The notes below the pieces were generated by a model. It was given only the letters and a program-made list of their open reading frames with translations, was not told the DNA's origin and did no database searches. Position numbers and translations under genes: made by a program. This document shows, piece by piece, positions 45,690-58,490 of a DNA stretch of 64,000 nt (its first letter is position 1; each line of letters starts with the position of its first letter). The stretch covers positions 3,674,259 to 3,738,258 of the forward strand of contig OX442320.1 in assembly GCA_949358305.1 (NCBI GenBank). Reading direction: 5' to 3'. The DNA is from Strigamia acuminata. Lineage: Eukaryota; Arthropoda; Chilopoda; Geophilomorpha; Linotaeniidae.

Positions 45690-46080
45690 CAATAAACGCT
45701 AATAAACACTAAAGCTAGGTTCACGCTTGTGTTCACACTAGACGCAACGCAGGAAAACTGACGCAACGCAAACTGCTTGCATCCAAAAATTCTTGACGTT
45801 GACGCCAATTCCTGCTTCAACTCTTCTTTAGAATAAAGACACCGTCATGGAACCAGTCCCGAATAAAATAAAACCAGACATCAATATGCTTGCTCTTACG
45901 ATTCTCAATGTCATTAGAAGAAAAATAAATTGTTGACTAACAATCTGAGAACATCGTTGAAGTAAGCGCCGCAACGCAAGGAAAGGTCTTGCGGCCAACC
46001 AATCACGATCGACTCCAACTCTCGTCGATTCACGTCTGGTTGGCGAGACTTTGCCACGTGCAAACAGGCCGCCATTTTTG
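45690..46080. other. Possible PIF/Harbinger-type fragment
   Basis: GTTCACACTAGACGCAACGC-type sequence and a short plus-strand frame from 45847 (MEPVPNKIKPDINMLALTIL) recall the start of Harbinger-type elements. There is no DDE domain or terminal repeat pair, so this is weak. Confidence 0.2.
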
Positions 46081-46102
46081 GATTCTGGAACTAGTTCTAA
46101 AA

Positions 46103-46178
46103 CAGGGGTCGGCATGTAATTTTAAGTTTGGTCCGGATACTATTGAAAATTTTTATCGAGGTCCAGAAAAAAAAAATT
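46103..46178. mobile_element. hAT-like MITE, copy D, truncated
   Basis: The first 75 nt match copies A-C (CAGGGGTCGGCATGTAATTT through GAGGTCCAGAAAAA), then the match ends abruptly. No right end is present. Confidence 0.8.
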
Positions 46179-48437
46179 CATTTCTGCAAGATTGCTAAGT
46201 TATCTATGGCTTATTGGTTTTGGTAATAAGCGCATCTAGTAGTGCAAGAATTTACACGGCACGCCGCTGTCAGGTGTCCTACCTAAATCAAGTCTCCTGG
46301 AGTGAAGTGAAGATCTAACAAACCGGATACACACACTTTTAACAATCTCATTAGCTTATTTATGTACACTTATTAAATTTGCCCTTATTTTATTAAGTCT
46401 CGCCTCCTGCACGGCTTTGTGGGTACAAGTAAAAAGGCGCCGGTCATGCCTTTTAACAAGTGCACTTAAAACTCACCAGGGGGCCTATGAACAGTCTTGA
46501 CTACATTCTAATTACACTTTCATCTTTCCCTTGAATTTAATTTAAAAAAAAATTTAAAAAAATGAAAATTAAATTCTAAAAAAAAAATGATTGTTTTGCT
46601 TAAAATGATTGATGCTGTATTACTGGGCGTGTAGGCTTGATTAGGCTTAAATTAGTGGAGCGGGGTACAATAAAAAAGTGAGATTGCATCTCAACTACAC
46701 CCAGATTTGGACTGATTTTACTGCTGATTGTGAATTGATCTACCCAAGTGTCTAATAAAACATTTTCAAGGTTTACTTTCCCTTTAATACACCTTTGGTT
46801 AGAAGTAGCAATTTACTGCGCTCGAAAACAATCATAAGGTGCGTTCAAATTGGTTAAGCAAATAGTACTTAAAGTTTGCGTTAATGAATAAAAATGTCCG
46901 CACTGAAATTTAAATGAGTTATTGTTGAAAGTTTGTGAATGAAATATTACTATTGCTAATTCACCTGTTGTCTATTTGCATTGAATCAATGGAATAATAA
47001 ATTGTCGTACACATTATTTTTACAAACCGGTTATTTTTGTAAGCTTTACACGAGCCACGCAGGATTCTGTTGGGGTCGCTTGTAAGCCTTTTATAAGCCA
47101 TTTGTAAACTTTTCAAAACTATTAAACTGATTAAAAAATGAAAGGAATCTAATATAAACCACCAAAGCCATTGTGTGTAAATAAATTATTTATAAGCCAC
47201 TGATAATATATTTATAAGCCACTGATAATATATTTATAAGCCACTGATAAGATATTCATAAGCTGTTTATAAGCCACTTATAGGCATTCGTAAGTACTTT
47301 ATCAGCCATTTCTGTCTTTCATTATTCATTAAACCAATCAATCAATATTTACATCATAATTTTAATAGACCAAACAATTCACATTATAATAAGCCACCTA
47401 AACCATTTAGTCTGAATAAGCTGAATTAGCTTTTTATAAGTAATTTAATTTTTAAACCATTCTTAAGCGGGCTTTGTCCAACATCACTGATTGTCCCGAA
47501 ACTTGACAAAAGAAGCCTAGTGAAACTGGCTTATATCGCTTATACAGCTTAAATGGCAAATCATGAATATTTTTATAGCTTAAATCACGCTTGTTCGGCT
47601 TATTTCAATGAGTGAAATAAATCAAAAAAGTTTGTTAATCTTAATTATAAGCCATCTAAGCTACATAAGCCAATTGTAAGCCCAACAAGACCAATCATTT
47701 TTGACCCGACAGACAGAACAATTTAAACTTTCGATCTAATTCATTGCAGGACTCGACTAGCCTCAAATTAATACTCAACTCATTAGGTCTACAACCTCGT
47801 ATAAAAATGATCAATGGGGTAATGATTTATGCGGGTGACGTGCCATCATTCACAGCCCGCCATTTATTTGTTGAGTGGCTGCAACAAACCGCAAGCAGCC
47901 ATTCTTTTTTTATTTTTTTTATTTTTTTTTTAAATTCTATTTTATATATATTTTCTTGACGGCCACGTTCGAAAGGAATGAGCGACCCAAGCCGCGCCCT
48001 AGACGCCAACCTCGGCACATTGTGACCTTGGTGGTAATTTAGATGGGCTAATACGCCAGCCAGATCAGCCCCAATGAGCACAGAGTGAGTGATTTACACC
48101 AATCAATGCACATTGCTGCTCTTCACGTTGGAACGAGCGAGGGAGAGAGAGCCCAAGGATTTTATTCAGTTCAACAGTTCAACTTCTTTGCATGAGCTTA
48201 GGTGGTTTCGCTCTTTCAATTGGAGTACTCAGGGACGTTTTGTCCGTCGGGGAAGTGTGATTTAGGGTGGTAAAGTCAGTCCCATTCATGCTTTTATACG
48301 TATATTTATTTTTTATTACCTAGGTATATATTTTTTTTTTAAATAAAGTTTGGAAATTTTTAACATTTTTTAAAAGAATGTTTACGGGACCCATTTTGAC
48401 TAATTTTTGAGAAATATTTTTTAGGTTTAAAATAATA
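46179..48437. other. Unassigned sequence with AAGCCA-type short repeats
   Basis: 47195-47260 has three copies of a 22-nt unit (GCCACTGATAATATATTTATAA). TTATAAGCC words are scattered over 47080-47660. A lone GGTGCGTTCAAATTGG at 46840 may be one end of the MITE family at 48438. No gene is recognised. Confidence 0.35.
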
Positions 48438-48907
48438 GGTGCGTTCAATCTCAAATGGATTTCCGAAGTCGTGATTTTCTTGATTTTCAGGAATCAAGGA
48501 AATCGGATTTCAACTTTGAACAAGCTTAAAATTTTCCAAAATCTAACTGCTGCACATGCGCAATGTGAACCATGGGATCAACTTCCTGTTTGCAATGCGG
48601 GACATTTAAACAAAGTCGGCTGCGTTCGAGAGCTCAAATGCAGCCGAAATATCATGTTTTTCCCAATTGCAATTTTTAATTGCAAACAAAAATAACTGCT
48701 CTGATCGCTCTATGTGCAATTCAAGATGGCTGCAAATTAACTTGGAAATCAACAAAATCAAGAAAAGCGACCCTATACGTTGCTTTCCCAAAATTGGATT
48801 TTCTGCAATCCAATTTCGTTTTTATGACGAAAAAACCATCACTTCCGAGCTCCCGAAATCAGCGAAATCAACGAAATCAGCGAAATCCATTTTCTATTGA
48901 ACGCACC
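48438..48907. mobile_element. 470-bp MITE of the GGTGCGTT family
   Basis: Ends GGTGCGTTCAAT and its inverse, with about 26 nt of terminal repeat (three differences), flanked by TA on both sides. No coding capacity. Relatives are at 3888-4239 and 54834-55315. Confidence 0.8.
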
Positions 48908-51900
48908 TATTGGTGATTCCCAGGGTTGTTTAAGCGCCATCTATTAAGGTTTACCAACAACTTCCGTCGTACATTTCTGCCATTTTAAACTTATTTTTTA
49001 AAAAAGTTTTTGGGACCTATTTTGACTAATTTTTTCAGAACAATTTTTATAGGGCCTATTTTGATAAATTTTTTTTTATAAAATTTTGTGGAAACTAATT
49101 TAACTGATTTAAACTATTTGAACTATAAAGAGAGTTTGTGCACAATGTTCCATAAGATTATCAATACTGAGCAAGGAATTCCTTCCTACTTCCCACTTTC
49201 AGCAGCAAAGTTACAAGGTCAACTTATAACCCTACTTGTAAGTCCCTCTTAAGACACAGCCAAAATATGCTGAATCATCAAATCTGCACACATTAGTCCC
49301 ATAATCCAGTAACACAACAATAAAAATATCCACAAATCCCATCAAAACCAACAACAATGAACATGCAATAATCTAAAAATCAACATACCGGCAACTCACT
49401 ACAATGATAAAATCAACACAACCAACAACAATAGACTTTCAACAATAAAAAAAATCAACATAACCCACAACAATGGATCTTAAACAATGGAAAAAATCAA
49501 CATAATCTTCAACAATGAAAAAATATCAACATAAACCCCCAACAATGGAAAAAATCAACATAACCCACAACAATGGACCTTCAACAATGAAAAAAATCAA
49601 TTTTTTGTCACAAAAATCTCGTTTTTCTTATTTTTTTTTAACTTTTCTCTCGTTTGTAGAGGAAAAAGAAAGACATCAAATTTGCCGGAGACAGGAGAAC
49701 TAAACTTAAACCCCGAAGCCAATTGCCGGCCACCTACACACAACCTCATACATGCACCCTGGACAAAAGGTAGTTTTCCTGAGTGTCGTGGATGACCCTC
49801 AAGATGAACGAGGCGCCAGTTCGCGAGGTCGAAGTATCCCCCGTCTAAATCCACTTCATCAGCATAAAAGACACAGCGGACAAAAAAACTATAACTCGCT
49901 TCCATTAAAGTCTTTTAATTATCCGGCTTGTAAAATATGATTTCAAAAAAATATCTACACTGCCAAGGAGATGTTTATGATTCTTGAAAAAAGTGAAGGA
50001 AGTATTTCCAAGTTAAAAGGTTTTTTTTTTATTATTATTTTGGGGGGAGGGGGAGTGACCGGCACCAAAAAAAAACATTATAGCCTTCGATTTAGTGTCT
50101 GTTTATGTTGGGGTTGTTAATTAAAACCTGATTTTTTAATTGTAAAAATGGAATAGATTTTGCACTCACTCGTCGAAACACGACGATACTCATCGTGAAT
50201 AATTTGCAAATGTTGTAAATTGCAGTTTTAAGTGAGGCAATTTAAAAAGGCAATTAAAAAAATGTTTTTGGTGCATAGAATATTGTAATTTATTACGAAA
50301 TTCTAATTAATTCGCACTGAAACCAATTTTTTTCTTCCAATTTAAGTGCGGAAAAAAAATCGAGCGGAAAAAATAGAAATATTCCTCGGTTGTATATTTT
50401 CACGATAACAGAGCAGCACGTCTATTCGACGGCCTTTCATTGCTGAGCCCCCAAAGTAATTTCCAAAATACTTGAGATATCAGAAAACTGAAAAAAAAAC
50501 TCATACAGGAAATCATTCATTGCGAATCTGATGGCATCCTCAAATTTGACCTTGAAGGTCATTTTCAAGGTCATCCACCTGCTAACTTCTAAACCAATCA
50601 GGTTAGAGCAAAATTTCCAATCAGAAAGTTGTAGAGCACCATCAAATTAGTACTATCCAATTTATTTTAGTCATCTTAAGTTAAATATTTTCGTTTTAAA
50701 ATGAAAACTAATCAGCTAACCAGCCGTTGTGGCAAAAATTAAATTTCTACTGCAAAAGTACTGATTTCTTCAATAAATGTATTCAAATTTGCATTATAAT
50801 TATTATTATTTTTATTCCTTTTTGCAGCAAATTCATATTGCCTCTGCAAGCCAACAACTTGTTAAATCCTCCCGAGACATTGAAATGATAAACACGCTAA
50901 CGCCTAACCGAACATCATTCCAGATCGGACAATCAACTAGAGATTGTCACCCAACACACATCAAAAGGGCTTTAAACAAAAAATAATGACATACTGACAA
51001 GTCATCTTGACACATAAATTTCCCCCCCGAAACCTTAGGGCCACGCTAGAATATTACAATACTAATAAAATATCGGATAATTATTGTAAACACCGTGCGG
51101 CGCTTCTGGTGACAGCAACTTGAGGCTCTTATCGAAAGGCCGAGTCTCCCCAGTTTCTTGTAATAACCCTTTTTCACATGTAATTAGCGTTAAAATATTT
51201 GATTTGTCTCAAGGCCATGCACCTAATAGAATCTGAAGGTTCCTCTCAATTGGCCAATGTGGCAATAAATAAAGAATGATTGTTCCACATGTTTACCGAA
51301 AGCTGCTACTTGCCCCGCTTAGACTATCGGCACGACCATGTCCAGTCAAGGGCTCAGCTTTTCAAGCTAAAGGTATTAACCTTGCTAGCAACGTTAGAAC
51401 ATCGGGATGAATCGCCAGCAAGTGGATACGAAAAAGCCTGACGCTTCCCGGTATTTGCATGCAGAAAACCATGCGCCATTACAGCGTGCTTAACCTTCGC
51501 GTAGAAACTTGGTTTGCGGGTTTCTAGCATGGTTTCTGTAGAGGAATGCGTAAAAATGTGGAAGCGTTTTGTATTAAATATATTAAATGACAGTTTCCAA
51601 ACTTTCAGACACCTAGCGTGAATTGTACGTTCTTTATTGTATCTCGTAATAGTGAAATCTCGTTTTGCCGAGACCGAGATCCTGAGACTAAAATAAACCG
51701 AGATCTCCGAGACCGAGATTACGAGAGGAGCGAGATCTGGAAGTATAATTCTACTCGCACTCGTATCGCACAACCTGCAACCTTAACGTTAGGAACCGGA
51801 ATTCCCGTTAAGAGTTCTTGGTCGGTGAGACTACAGCACAACTCCCCCTGACGGTGAAGACCCTCATACAGGATTTGCATACATTGGAACCAGGTGACAC

Positions 51901-53379
51901 AAAATAACTGCAACGCCAACTGTTTTCATACAGAAACAGGTGATTATTATCAACAATACAGTAAAACTCTTCTTTTCAGTTTAAACGACGTTGAATACTT
52001 TCCTTTCGGCATTAAATATTGAATTTGCACTTTCATAGATTACGTAATTACCAACTAAAACTTGTCGACCCACACTGCGTAGACTAATTTCATATTCTTT
52101 TACAAGCATGTCCCAACCTGTGCTTATTCACACCCACCATTTTTATTGCTGTCTGTTCTGTGCAACAATAAACAAGCAAAAATCACTTGTCTTGTGAGAA
52201 CCACAACCATCCCCCATTGAAATTTATGCTAATTTATATAGTTTCAGTGATTTACAACATCCTGATCTAAAGGTCACAATAAATCTTCTCCCTTAATAAC
52301 TTCATTGTTTAGTAATTGAATAGCAGTTATTGATTGTTTCTTGTTGGTACACTTCACCAACAACAATAGACAAGATTTCTCATTCTTTGTCTAGTATTTA
52401 CTCACCAAAAAAAAAAAATTAAACAATCAACTCCCCCCCCCCCCCCTACTCACCAATCAGGATAGTAGCACTTCTCCCTGTCAATCACGCAGCCAAAATG
52501 AAATGTAGCCAATGACGTCACGCGCAATTAACAACCTATAATCAACTTCCAGCCCCCGCAAGCTCCGTAATTGTAGTGGGGATTGATTGGGGATAAAACC
52601 AAACCCTCAATTACATTTTTAAAGTAAAAAAAATTTGCTTTAAGCCCAACACGTGATAAACCCCCGCCCCCCCCCTGCCCCCCCCCCTCGTCACAGGAAA
52701 AAAAATCAAGTTTTTCCATCTTTTCATCGCCAAACAATTGGCATCTGTGGTTGCGAGTAGTGGGCGTTGCCTGGTGCAATATATCGACGCTATTGATGGT
52801 CATTTGCGGGTCCACGCTTGACCGCACCGGCCATTGAGATTTATGGGGCTTGGTGTTGTGTTTGGGGGGGTTGCGGAGTGCGGGGCGGGTCTTTTGTGGT
52901 CGGACGGGTGTCGAGCAAGGGGATGCGCGGACCCACCACGTGGGGGCAAGTGGTGAGGTCAGTTGGAAAAGTGGGTGAAGGAGATGGCGGGAATGACGTG
53001 GGAATGGGTTTTTATTCGTTGGTTTGTGGTAATTAAGTGGGTCGGTGTGTGGCGCCCGTGGATACGATTATTCACGCTGCGTGGCGCGGCCAAGTGGCTG
53101 GAATTAATCGGTGGTAAATTTCGGGGATTAATTGCGCGCGTAATGGGTGAGGACAAGTTGGAGTTGGAGTTTGTTTTGGTGGTTGAGACGTGGGGCATTT
53201 GTTAGGTTTGGGGTTGGGTTGGGGGGATTGTGGATTAGGTGTCGTGTTTTGGTGGTTGTGGATTTGTTTGTTTGTTTGGTGGGTTTTTGTTTGTTTGGTT
53301 AGGGAGATTAAATGTGGGGGCAAGGTGTCAAAAATGCGGGGTGGAAGCTGTTGGTGCGGTGAGAAATTATCGTGGTTGG
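48908..53379. other. Long unassigned region
   Basis: 49300-49600 is a degenerate CAACAATGGAAAAAATCAAC array. 51507-51615 shares sequence with 31420-31490. 51655-51735 is CGAGACCGAGAT-type simple repeat. C-runs lie at 52434-52446 and 52660-52690. 52820-53370 is G/T-rich and leads into the next minisatellite. Several open frames exist, none with convincing features. Confidence 0.3.
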
Positions 53380-54030
53380 AAAATTGAGAAAATGTGCTGG
53401 AAATTGAGGAAATTTGCTGGAAATTGAAGAAATTTGCTGGAAATTGAGAAAATTTGCTGGAAATTGAGAAAATCTGCTGAAAATTAAGTAAATCTGCAGA
53501 AAATTAAAAAAATCAGCTGAAAATTCAGAAAATTGGTTGCAAATTCAGAAAATTGGTTGCAAATTCAGAAAATTGGTTGCAAATTCAGAAAATTGGTTGC
53601 AAATTCAGAAAATTGGTTGCAAATCCAGAAAATCAGCTGCTAATCAGCTGCACATCCGCAGCAAATTAGCTGCAAATTCAGAAAATCACCGTAAATTCAG
53701 CAAATCATCGTAAATTCAGCAAATCACCGTAAATTCAGCAAATCAACTGTTAATCCAATAAATCAACTGTAAATACAGAAAATCAATTGTAAATCCAGCA
53801 AATCAACTGTAAATCCATCAAATCAACTGTAAATACAGCAAATCAACTGTAAATACAGCCAAATCAACTGTAAATCCAGCAAATCAACACTAAATCCAAT
53901 AAATCAACTGTAGATCCAGCAAATCAACTGTAAACCCAGCAAATCAACTGTAAATCCAGCAAATCAACTCTAAATCCAGCAAATCAACTCTAAATCTAGC
54001 ATATTAACTGTAAATCCAACAAATCAAACA
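53380..54030. repeat. 20-bp minisatellite with three successive unit types
   Basis: The unit evolves from AAATTGAGAAAATTTGCTGG through AAATTCAGAAAATTGGTTGC to AAATCAACTGTAAATCCAGC along the array, so G-bearing units give way to C-bearing units. Confidence 0.9.
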
Positions 54031-54833
54031 ATTTTTTTATGCAAATCTCGTTACAAATCTCAATTAGTAAATCAGTTTGTTGAGTGTCTGAGGAAAAACC
54101 CCACCAGAAGTTTAGTTGAGCCTTATCTGAATGAGTGCAGACAGACGTGATGCCATAATAATAACAATTCATTGTTAAAATGGAACATTCAACATCAAAT
54201 TAAGGTTAGTATGATGTTCAGATGCTCCAAATTGAATGTTTCCATGTGTTTAGTAAAACAAAGACACCTCTCCCATTAATTATAGTCCAATCAAGAGTCG
54301 AAAAAAAATTTGTATGACCGTAATTAAAATGAAAATTAAAGTTTAATGAAGGGGAATAATTTTCCGTGACCTTATATGGTTTAAGTCTTTCAGCAATGGA
54401 ACATTTCAATTAGTAATCAGGAGGATACGTGACTTATAGACGGTGACAAAAACGTCGTCTAACCTAAGACACGAAAGCTGGAATATTGCAATAACAAACA
54501 AGTATACCTGTAACGCATGAAAGCATTACATCTTAGACTTCTAAACCCCTTCTACACGTATATAGAAATACATCTGACCGTCTAAATTGAAAAAAATAAA
54601 AGTTGTCGAAGAAATACGAAAATTCCTTAGGCACCTATTGAAAGTATGGTGAGTTCATTGCCGTTGCCGGTTTGGCTCTAGCTTGCTTTAGTTTTGGAGG
54701 AGTTGATGCGGACAGTCAGACGGACAGAATCGTTTTATTAGACTTTCTAAATATAGGGTTTAGAAGTCTAAAAAAGATGCATGCTCTCTGACATCGCATA
54801 CGTAAACCCACCTTTTCTGTCAACAATTCACTA
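54031..54833. other. Unassigned sequence
   Basis: No gene or repeat end is recognised; the sequence is not simple. Confidence 0.3.
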
Positions 54834-55315
54834 GCTGCATTCAAAACTTAAAATATTTTGTGTTTTACTTCAAATTTAAAACAAAAATGACATCATTTCC
54901 TGTCTTATTTATTATATCCCTAATTATTATAATGAATCAAAATTTAAACTTAAAATACACTTAAACTAAAATTGTATTTTTATTGTTGAATGCAGCTACT
55001 GTTAAGTTTAGATCGGAAGCCATTTTGTTTAAAACTGTATTGTGTTGAGGAAAAGTCCAGATGATGTCACTTAACAGAAAGTGATCTGATTGGCTCGTGG
55101 TATTTTCTGCAGCAGTAAGATTATAAATAGTCTACTTAAGAAGAAGTAATGACGTAGCAGAAAAAAAAATGGGCATAAAACTAGACTTTATGCTCCGTTA
55201 TTTATTTTCAGAAAATGAATATATTAATATATTCATTTTGCATCATTTCCTTTTGCATCATTTCCATCTGAGAAAATCGAGAGAATCAGTTCTTCAATTT
55301 TAAATCAAACGCACC
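54834..55315. mobile_element. Diverged MITE of the GGTGCGTT family
   Basis: The right end inverts to GGTGCGTTTGATTTAAAAT; the left end is GCTGCATTCAAAACTTAAAA. TA flanks both sides. An internal stretch at 54880-54990 matches 3735-3860. Confidence 0.6.
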
Positions 55316-56595
55316 TACGCGTGTCTCAGCCGCGGCTACAATTCGAGAGCGACTCTTAATCGGTAAAATACGGTAATGCATTATTTATTTCTGCAATTAC
55401 ATAATTCAATTATTAGAACAACACTTTACAGCAAAAACCCGTTGAGCGAGTTCACATACACAACTCTGGCCACTAAAACAAGCAAAGAAACAATAATCAG
55501 GTGGTTTATGGTCCAAGAAAACCATTTGTGCATTAATTAAAACAAACCTTGCAGCTCGCATCCCCACAAACAGTTCACTGCACCGCATCATTCACAACCG
55601 TTGAGTGTTTTCTTAATGGAACCAATGATTAGACAAGCACGAGGGCCCAATTTTTTCCCATTTTTGGCACGTGCAACAATCAAAAGAGTGAAAGGTTAAG
55701 AAACTAGCCTGTCCAGTCTACGTGACATTTCAATTCATCTCTCTGATTGGCGCCCATAGCGATCCCTCCACCCAAAACTCGGCCATCAAAAACCGATGCC
55801 TTCCTTGCCCCTTTCGGCGGGAGTTGCCAGAATAACCTTTCACCTGTTCGGTCGCCATTATGGGAGTGGCAGTTCTCCTATCGCCAAGGGTGGATACATT
55901 AAAAAAAAAGAAAAAACGAGAGAGAAGGGAAACGAGAAACAACTGCTTTGGTGTAGACCAAGTGTGATGGAGGTGGCTTTTGATTGAGTCATTATCATAA
56001 ACACAGTTTGCGTTTCTCGGTTTCGGGTACGGCTATGAATATATATGGTTCCTTATTGACTTATCGCTCTTTGTCGGCGCATTAGCACCGGCTAATTTAT
56101 GATTTTTCCGCTAGAAATGCACTAGATAAGTCGCTGCAGTGCAGCATATGATATGTGCGAGCGGTCACCTGTTCCGATTTAGTCGCTGCTCCGTTGTGGT
56201 CCGATCTATCCACATTTCCGGTATAAATTTGTTCTCGTGGCCCGACCTATCCAGATTTCCCGATTTCCCGGTACTAAATTTCTTTCCAGTCCAGCCCTGC
56301 ACAATAAATCCACAATAAGTGTATAAAACATTTTTTTTGGAAATATTTTTGCAAAAAGAGCCCCACAAACCATACATCCGCCTCTTTAATACCCCTAGTT
56401 CCTTGTCTCACCGAAAAGCTCGGTAAAAATATTCTAACACCATAGTTCTTCGATTTTAGGACGCAGTTTTTTCTCTACATAAATATCTCTAAAAATGGGG
56501 GGTGTCTTACTATCGATGGTGTCTTAGAATCATGAACAAAGGATAACATGGACATGTATCCACATGCTCAGTGCGTTTTGCCCCTGACGGAGCTA
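55316..56595. other. Unassigned sequence
   Basis: Several short open frames; none is convincing. No transposon ends are recognised. Confidence 0.3.
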
Positions 56596-56915
56596 CATAA
56601 CATATAGCCGCACTGTATTCTGGGATGACAACAGGTAACAAACATGCTTAGTTAGCAAGCAATACATGACACGTGATTGCTGTTGTTGTATCTTGTAACA
56701 TATCTGCGTTTTACGAAAAGTCAAAATTAATGGTGCACTAGGCTGGAGAGTTGGGGGATTAAGACAAAGACTTTATTGGGGTCACTGATGACGCAGACAT
56801 GTTAGTTACATGACACGTGACAGTTGGAGTGGACACTCCAGCCGTCATCTAATCAGCGCACAGAACAACGAATCAATAGAAAATAACACACGGATAAGTG
56901 CGTTCATCTTATCCC
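56596..56915. repeat. Dispersed repeat related to 2820-2985, interrupted by a solo LTR
   Basis: TGCTTAGTTAGCAAGCAATA on the left and AACGAATCAATAGAAAATAA on the right match the copy at 2820-2985, where the two parts are continuous. Confidence 0.65.
56684..56840 (-). mobile_element. Short solo LTR with verified empty site
   Basis: Minus strand: starts TGGAGTGTCCACTCC, has a TGCGTCA motif and AATAAAGTC, and ends ACAACA. Flanks GCTGT and GCCGT form a 5-bp duplication with one change. The related repeat near 2905 has a single GCTGT and no insert. Length 157 bp. Confidence 0.75.
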
Positions 56916-58109
56916 TGGTTCACGATAGAATCAAAAAAATACGTTAGACTGCGCGAGTGTTCCAATTACAAATGTATACAAAAGTATACCATAATTTGGA
57001 ACAGAAATAATACCAGAAATGTATACCATAATTTGTGACAGAGGGAGTACTATTGTCGATCAACGTAGACATTTATCTCGGACGTTTGTCAATTTAGACA
57101 GAAAATTTAGTCGTTCGAAAATAATAATTTTTATGTCAAAACACGTTTAAGCATTTGTTTCATCGTTAAATCCTATATTTAAGCCAGTTTACACGAGTTA
57201 GAATTCTCATCCATACTTAGGACTTCATAAATAAATCCCCCTATATAAAAAAAAAATTAAAAAAATAAATAATAAATCAATCCTCCCTTATTTTAAAATT
57301 CCATAAAATTCCTCCCAATATTTGTTTTCGTATTTGCTTTTAATGGATTCCATCGCCATTTAATGCCACCATGTGACCATAGATCTCGCTGTGGGGGGTG
57401 GCGACACGAGTCTTCTCAAAGACAAATATTCACTGACAACAACCATTGGCTAATGAGTTCCCACGCCGAGCATGCGCGATACCTTGGGCCAAACAGGAAA
57501 GTCAGCTTACCACTGTATAATCAGGTTAATTGCCCGTCGTGCAGCGACTGGCAAGAAATACACACAACACACAGTCAGTCCATAGCTCACAGACATGCTC
57601 ATCACGCTGGCGCCTGCTGCAAGATGGCGTCGTAATTTACATTCATGAAATTTTCAAATGGAGTTTGGCCAATGAATAATCTAATTAAAGTTAATAGGGA
57701 ATTATTTTTCGGGGGAAAATGTTGTTTTTCTGCGGTTTCCCACATAAAAAAGTTGGGATTTGTTGCTTTGGTTTTTGTAATGTGAAGGGAATTCTGAAGT
57801 ATTGTGCCAATTTATGCGTTAATTGACCTCATGGGTTGTCGGTTTGGACAATTGGGCACCTTTTGTGAAGTCAGGATGGGTGGAGGATTTTTTTGGGGGG
57901 GTTTTTGAATTTTAGTCGTGGAATTGTGAGTAAGTCGAATTTTTAGTATTTTAATGAGTGTTGTGAAGTAGGTGCAAATCAAGTAAATCAGGGGTAAATC
58001 TAGAGAATAAATTGCAGATCTGACATAAATTTGCATTTTTCTGATAAAAGAAATGAAAATTACAAACCAAACATTTGCCCGTTTTGTAGGAAAAAAATGT
58101 TTGTTTTAG
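56916..58109. other. Unassigned sequence; right part G/T-rich
   Basis: 57360-57640 is GC-richer with a 90-codon frame of no known family and a CAAGATGGCGTC motif resembling a YY1 site. From 57700 the plus strand is G/T-rich up to the minisatellite. Confidence 0.3.
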
Positions 58110-58119
58110 GTAAAAAAGA

Positions 58120-58490
58120 TTGCACATTTCGGACCAAAAAATTGCAAATTTTAAACCAAAAAATTGCAAATTTTAAATCAAAAAATTGCAAATTTTAAAC
58201 CAAAAAATTGCAAATTTTAAACCAAAAAATTGCAAATTTTAAACCAAAAAATTGCAAATTTTAAACCAAAAAATTGCAAATTTTAAACCAAAAAATTGCA
58301 AATTTTAAACAAAAAAATTGCAAATTTTAAACCAAAAAATTGCAAATTTTAAACCAAAAAATTGCAAATTTTAAATCAAAAAATTGCAAATTTTAAACCA
58401 AAAAATTGCAAATTTTAAACCAAAAAATTGCAAATTTTAAACAAAAAAATTGCAAATTTTAAACCAAAAAATTGCAACTTTATACAAAAA
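58120..58490. repeat. 22-bp minisatellite, about 16 copies
   Basis: The unit is CCAAAAAATTGCAAATTTTAAA, very regular in the centre and decaying into AAAATTTxCCATTTTA-like units to about 58640. Confidence 0.93.

Noticed and set aside
45828-46115. Minus-strand 95-codon frame near hAT-like copies C and D
   Set aside because: Composition is odd and it runs across recognisable promoter-like repeat sequence; possibly antisense to a Harbinger-type fragment.
51354-51773. 139-codon minus-strand frame
   Set aside because: It spans a simple CGAGACCGAGAT repeat and a dispersed repeat shared with 31420-31490; no domain.
52818-53427. Overlapping open frames in the G/T-rich flank of a minisatellite
   Set aside because: Strand-biased composition depletes stop codons in several frames at once; Trp/Val/Gly-heavy products are not protein-like.
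57363-57635. 90-codon frame with several Cys and His residues
   Set aside because: Cys/His spacing fits no zinc finger or other motif, and there is no splice or polyA context; left as unassigned sequence.
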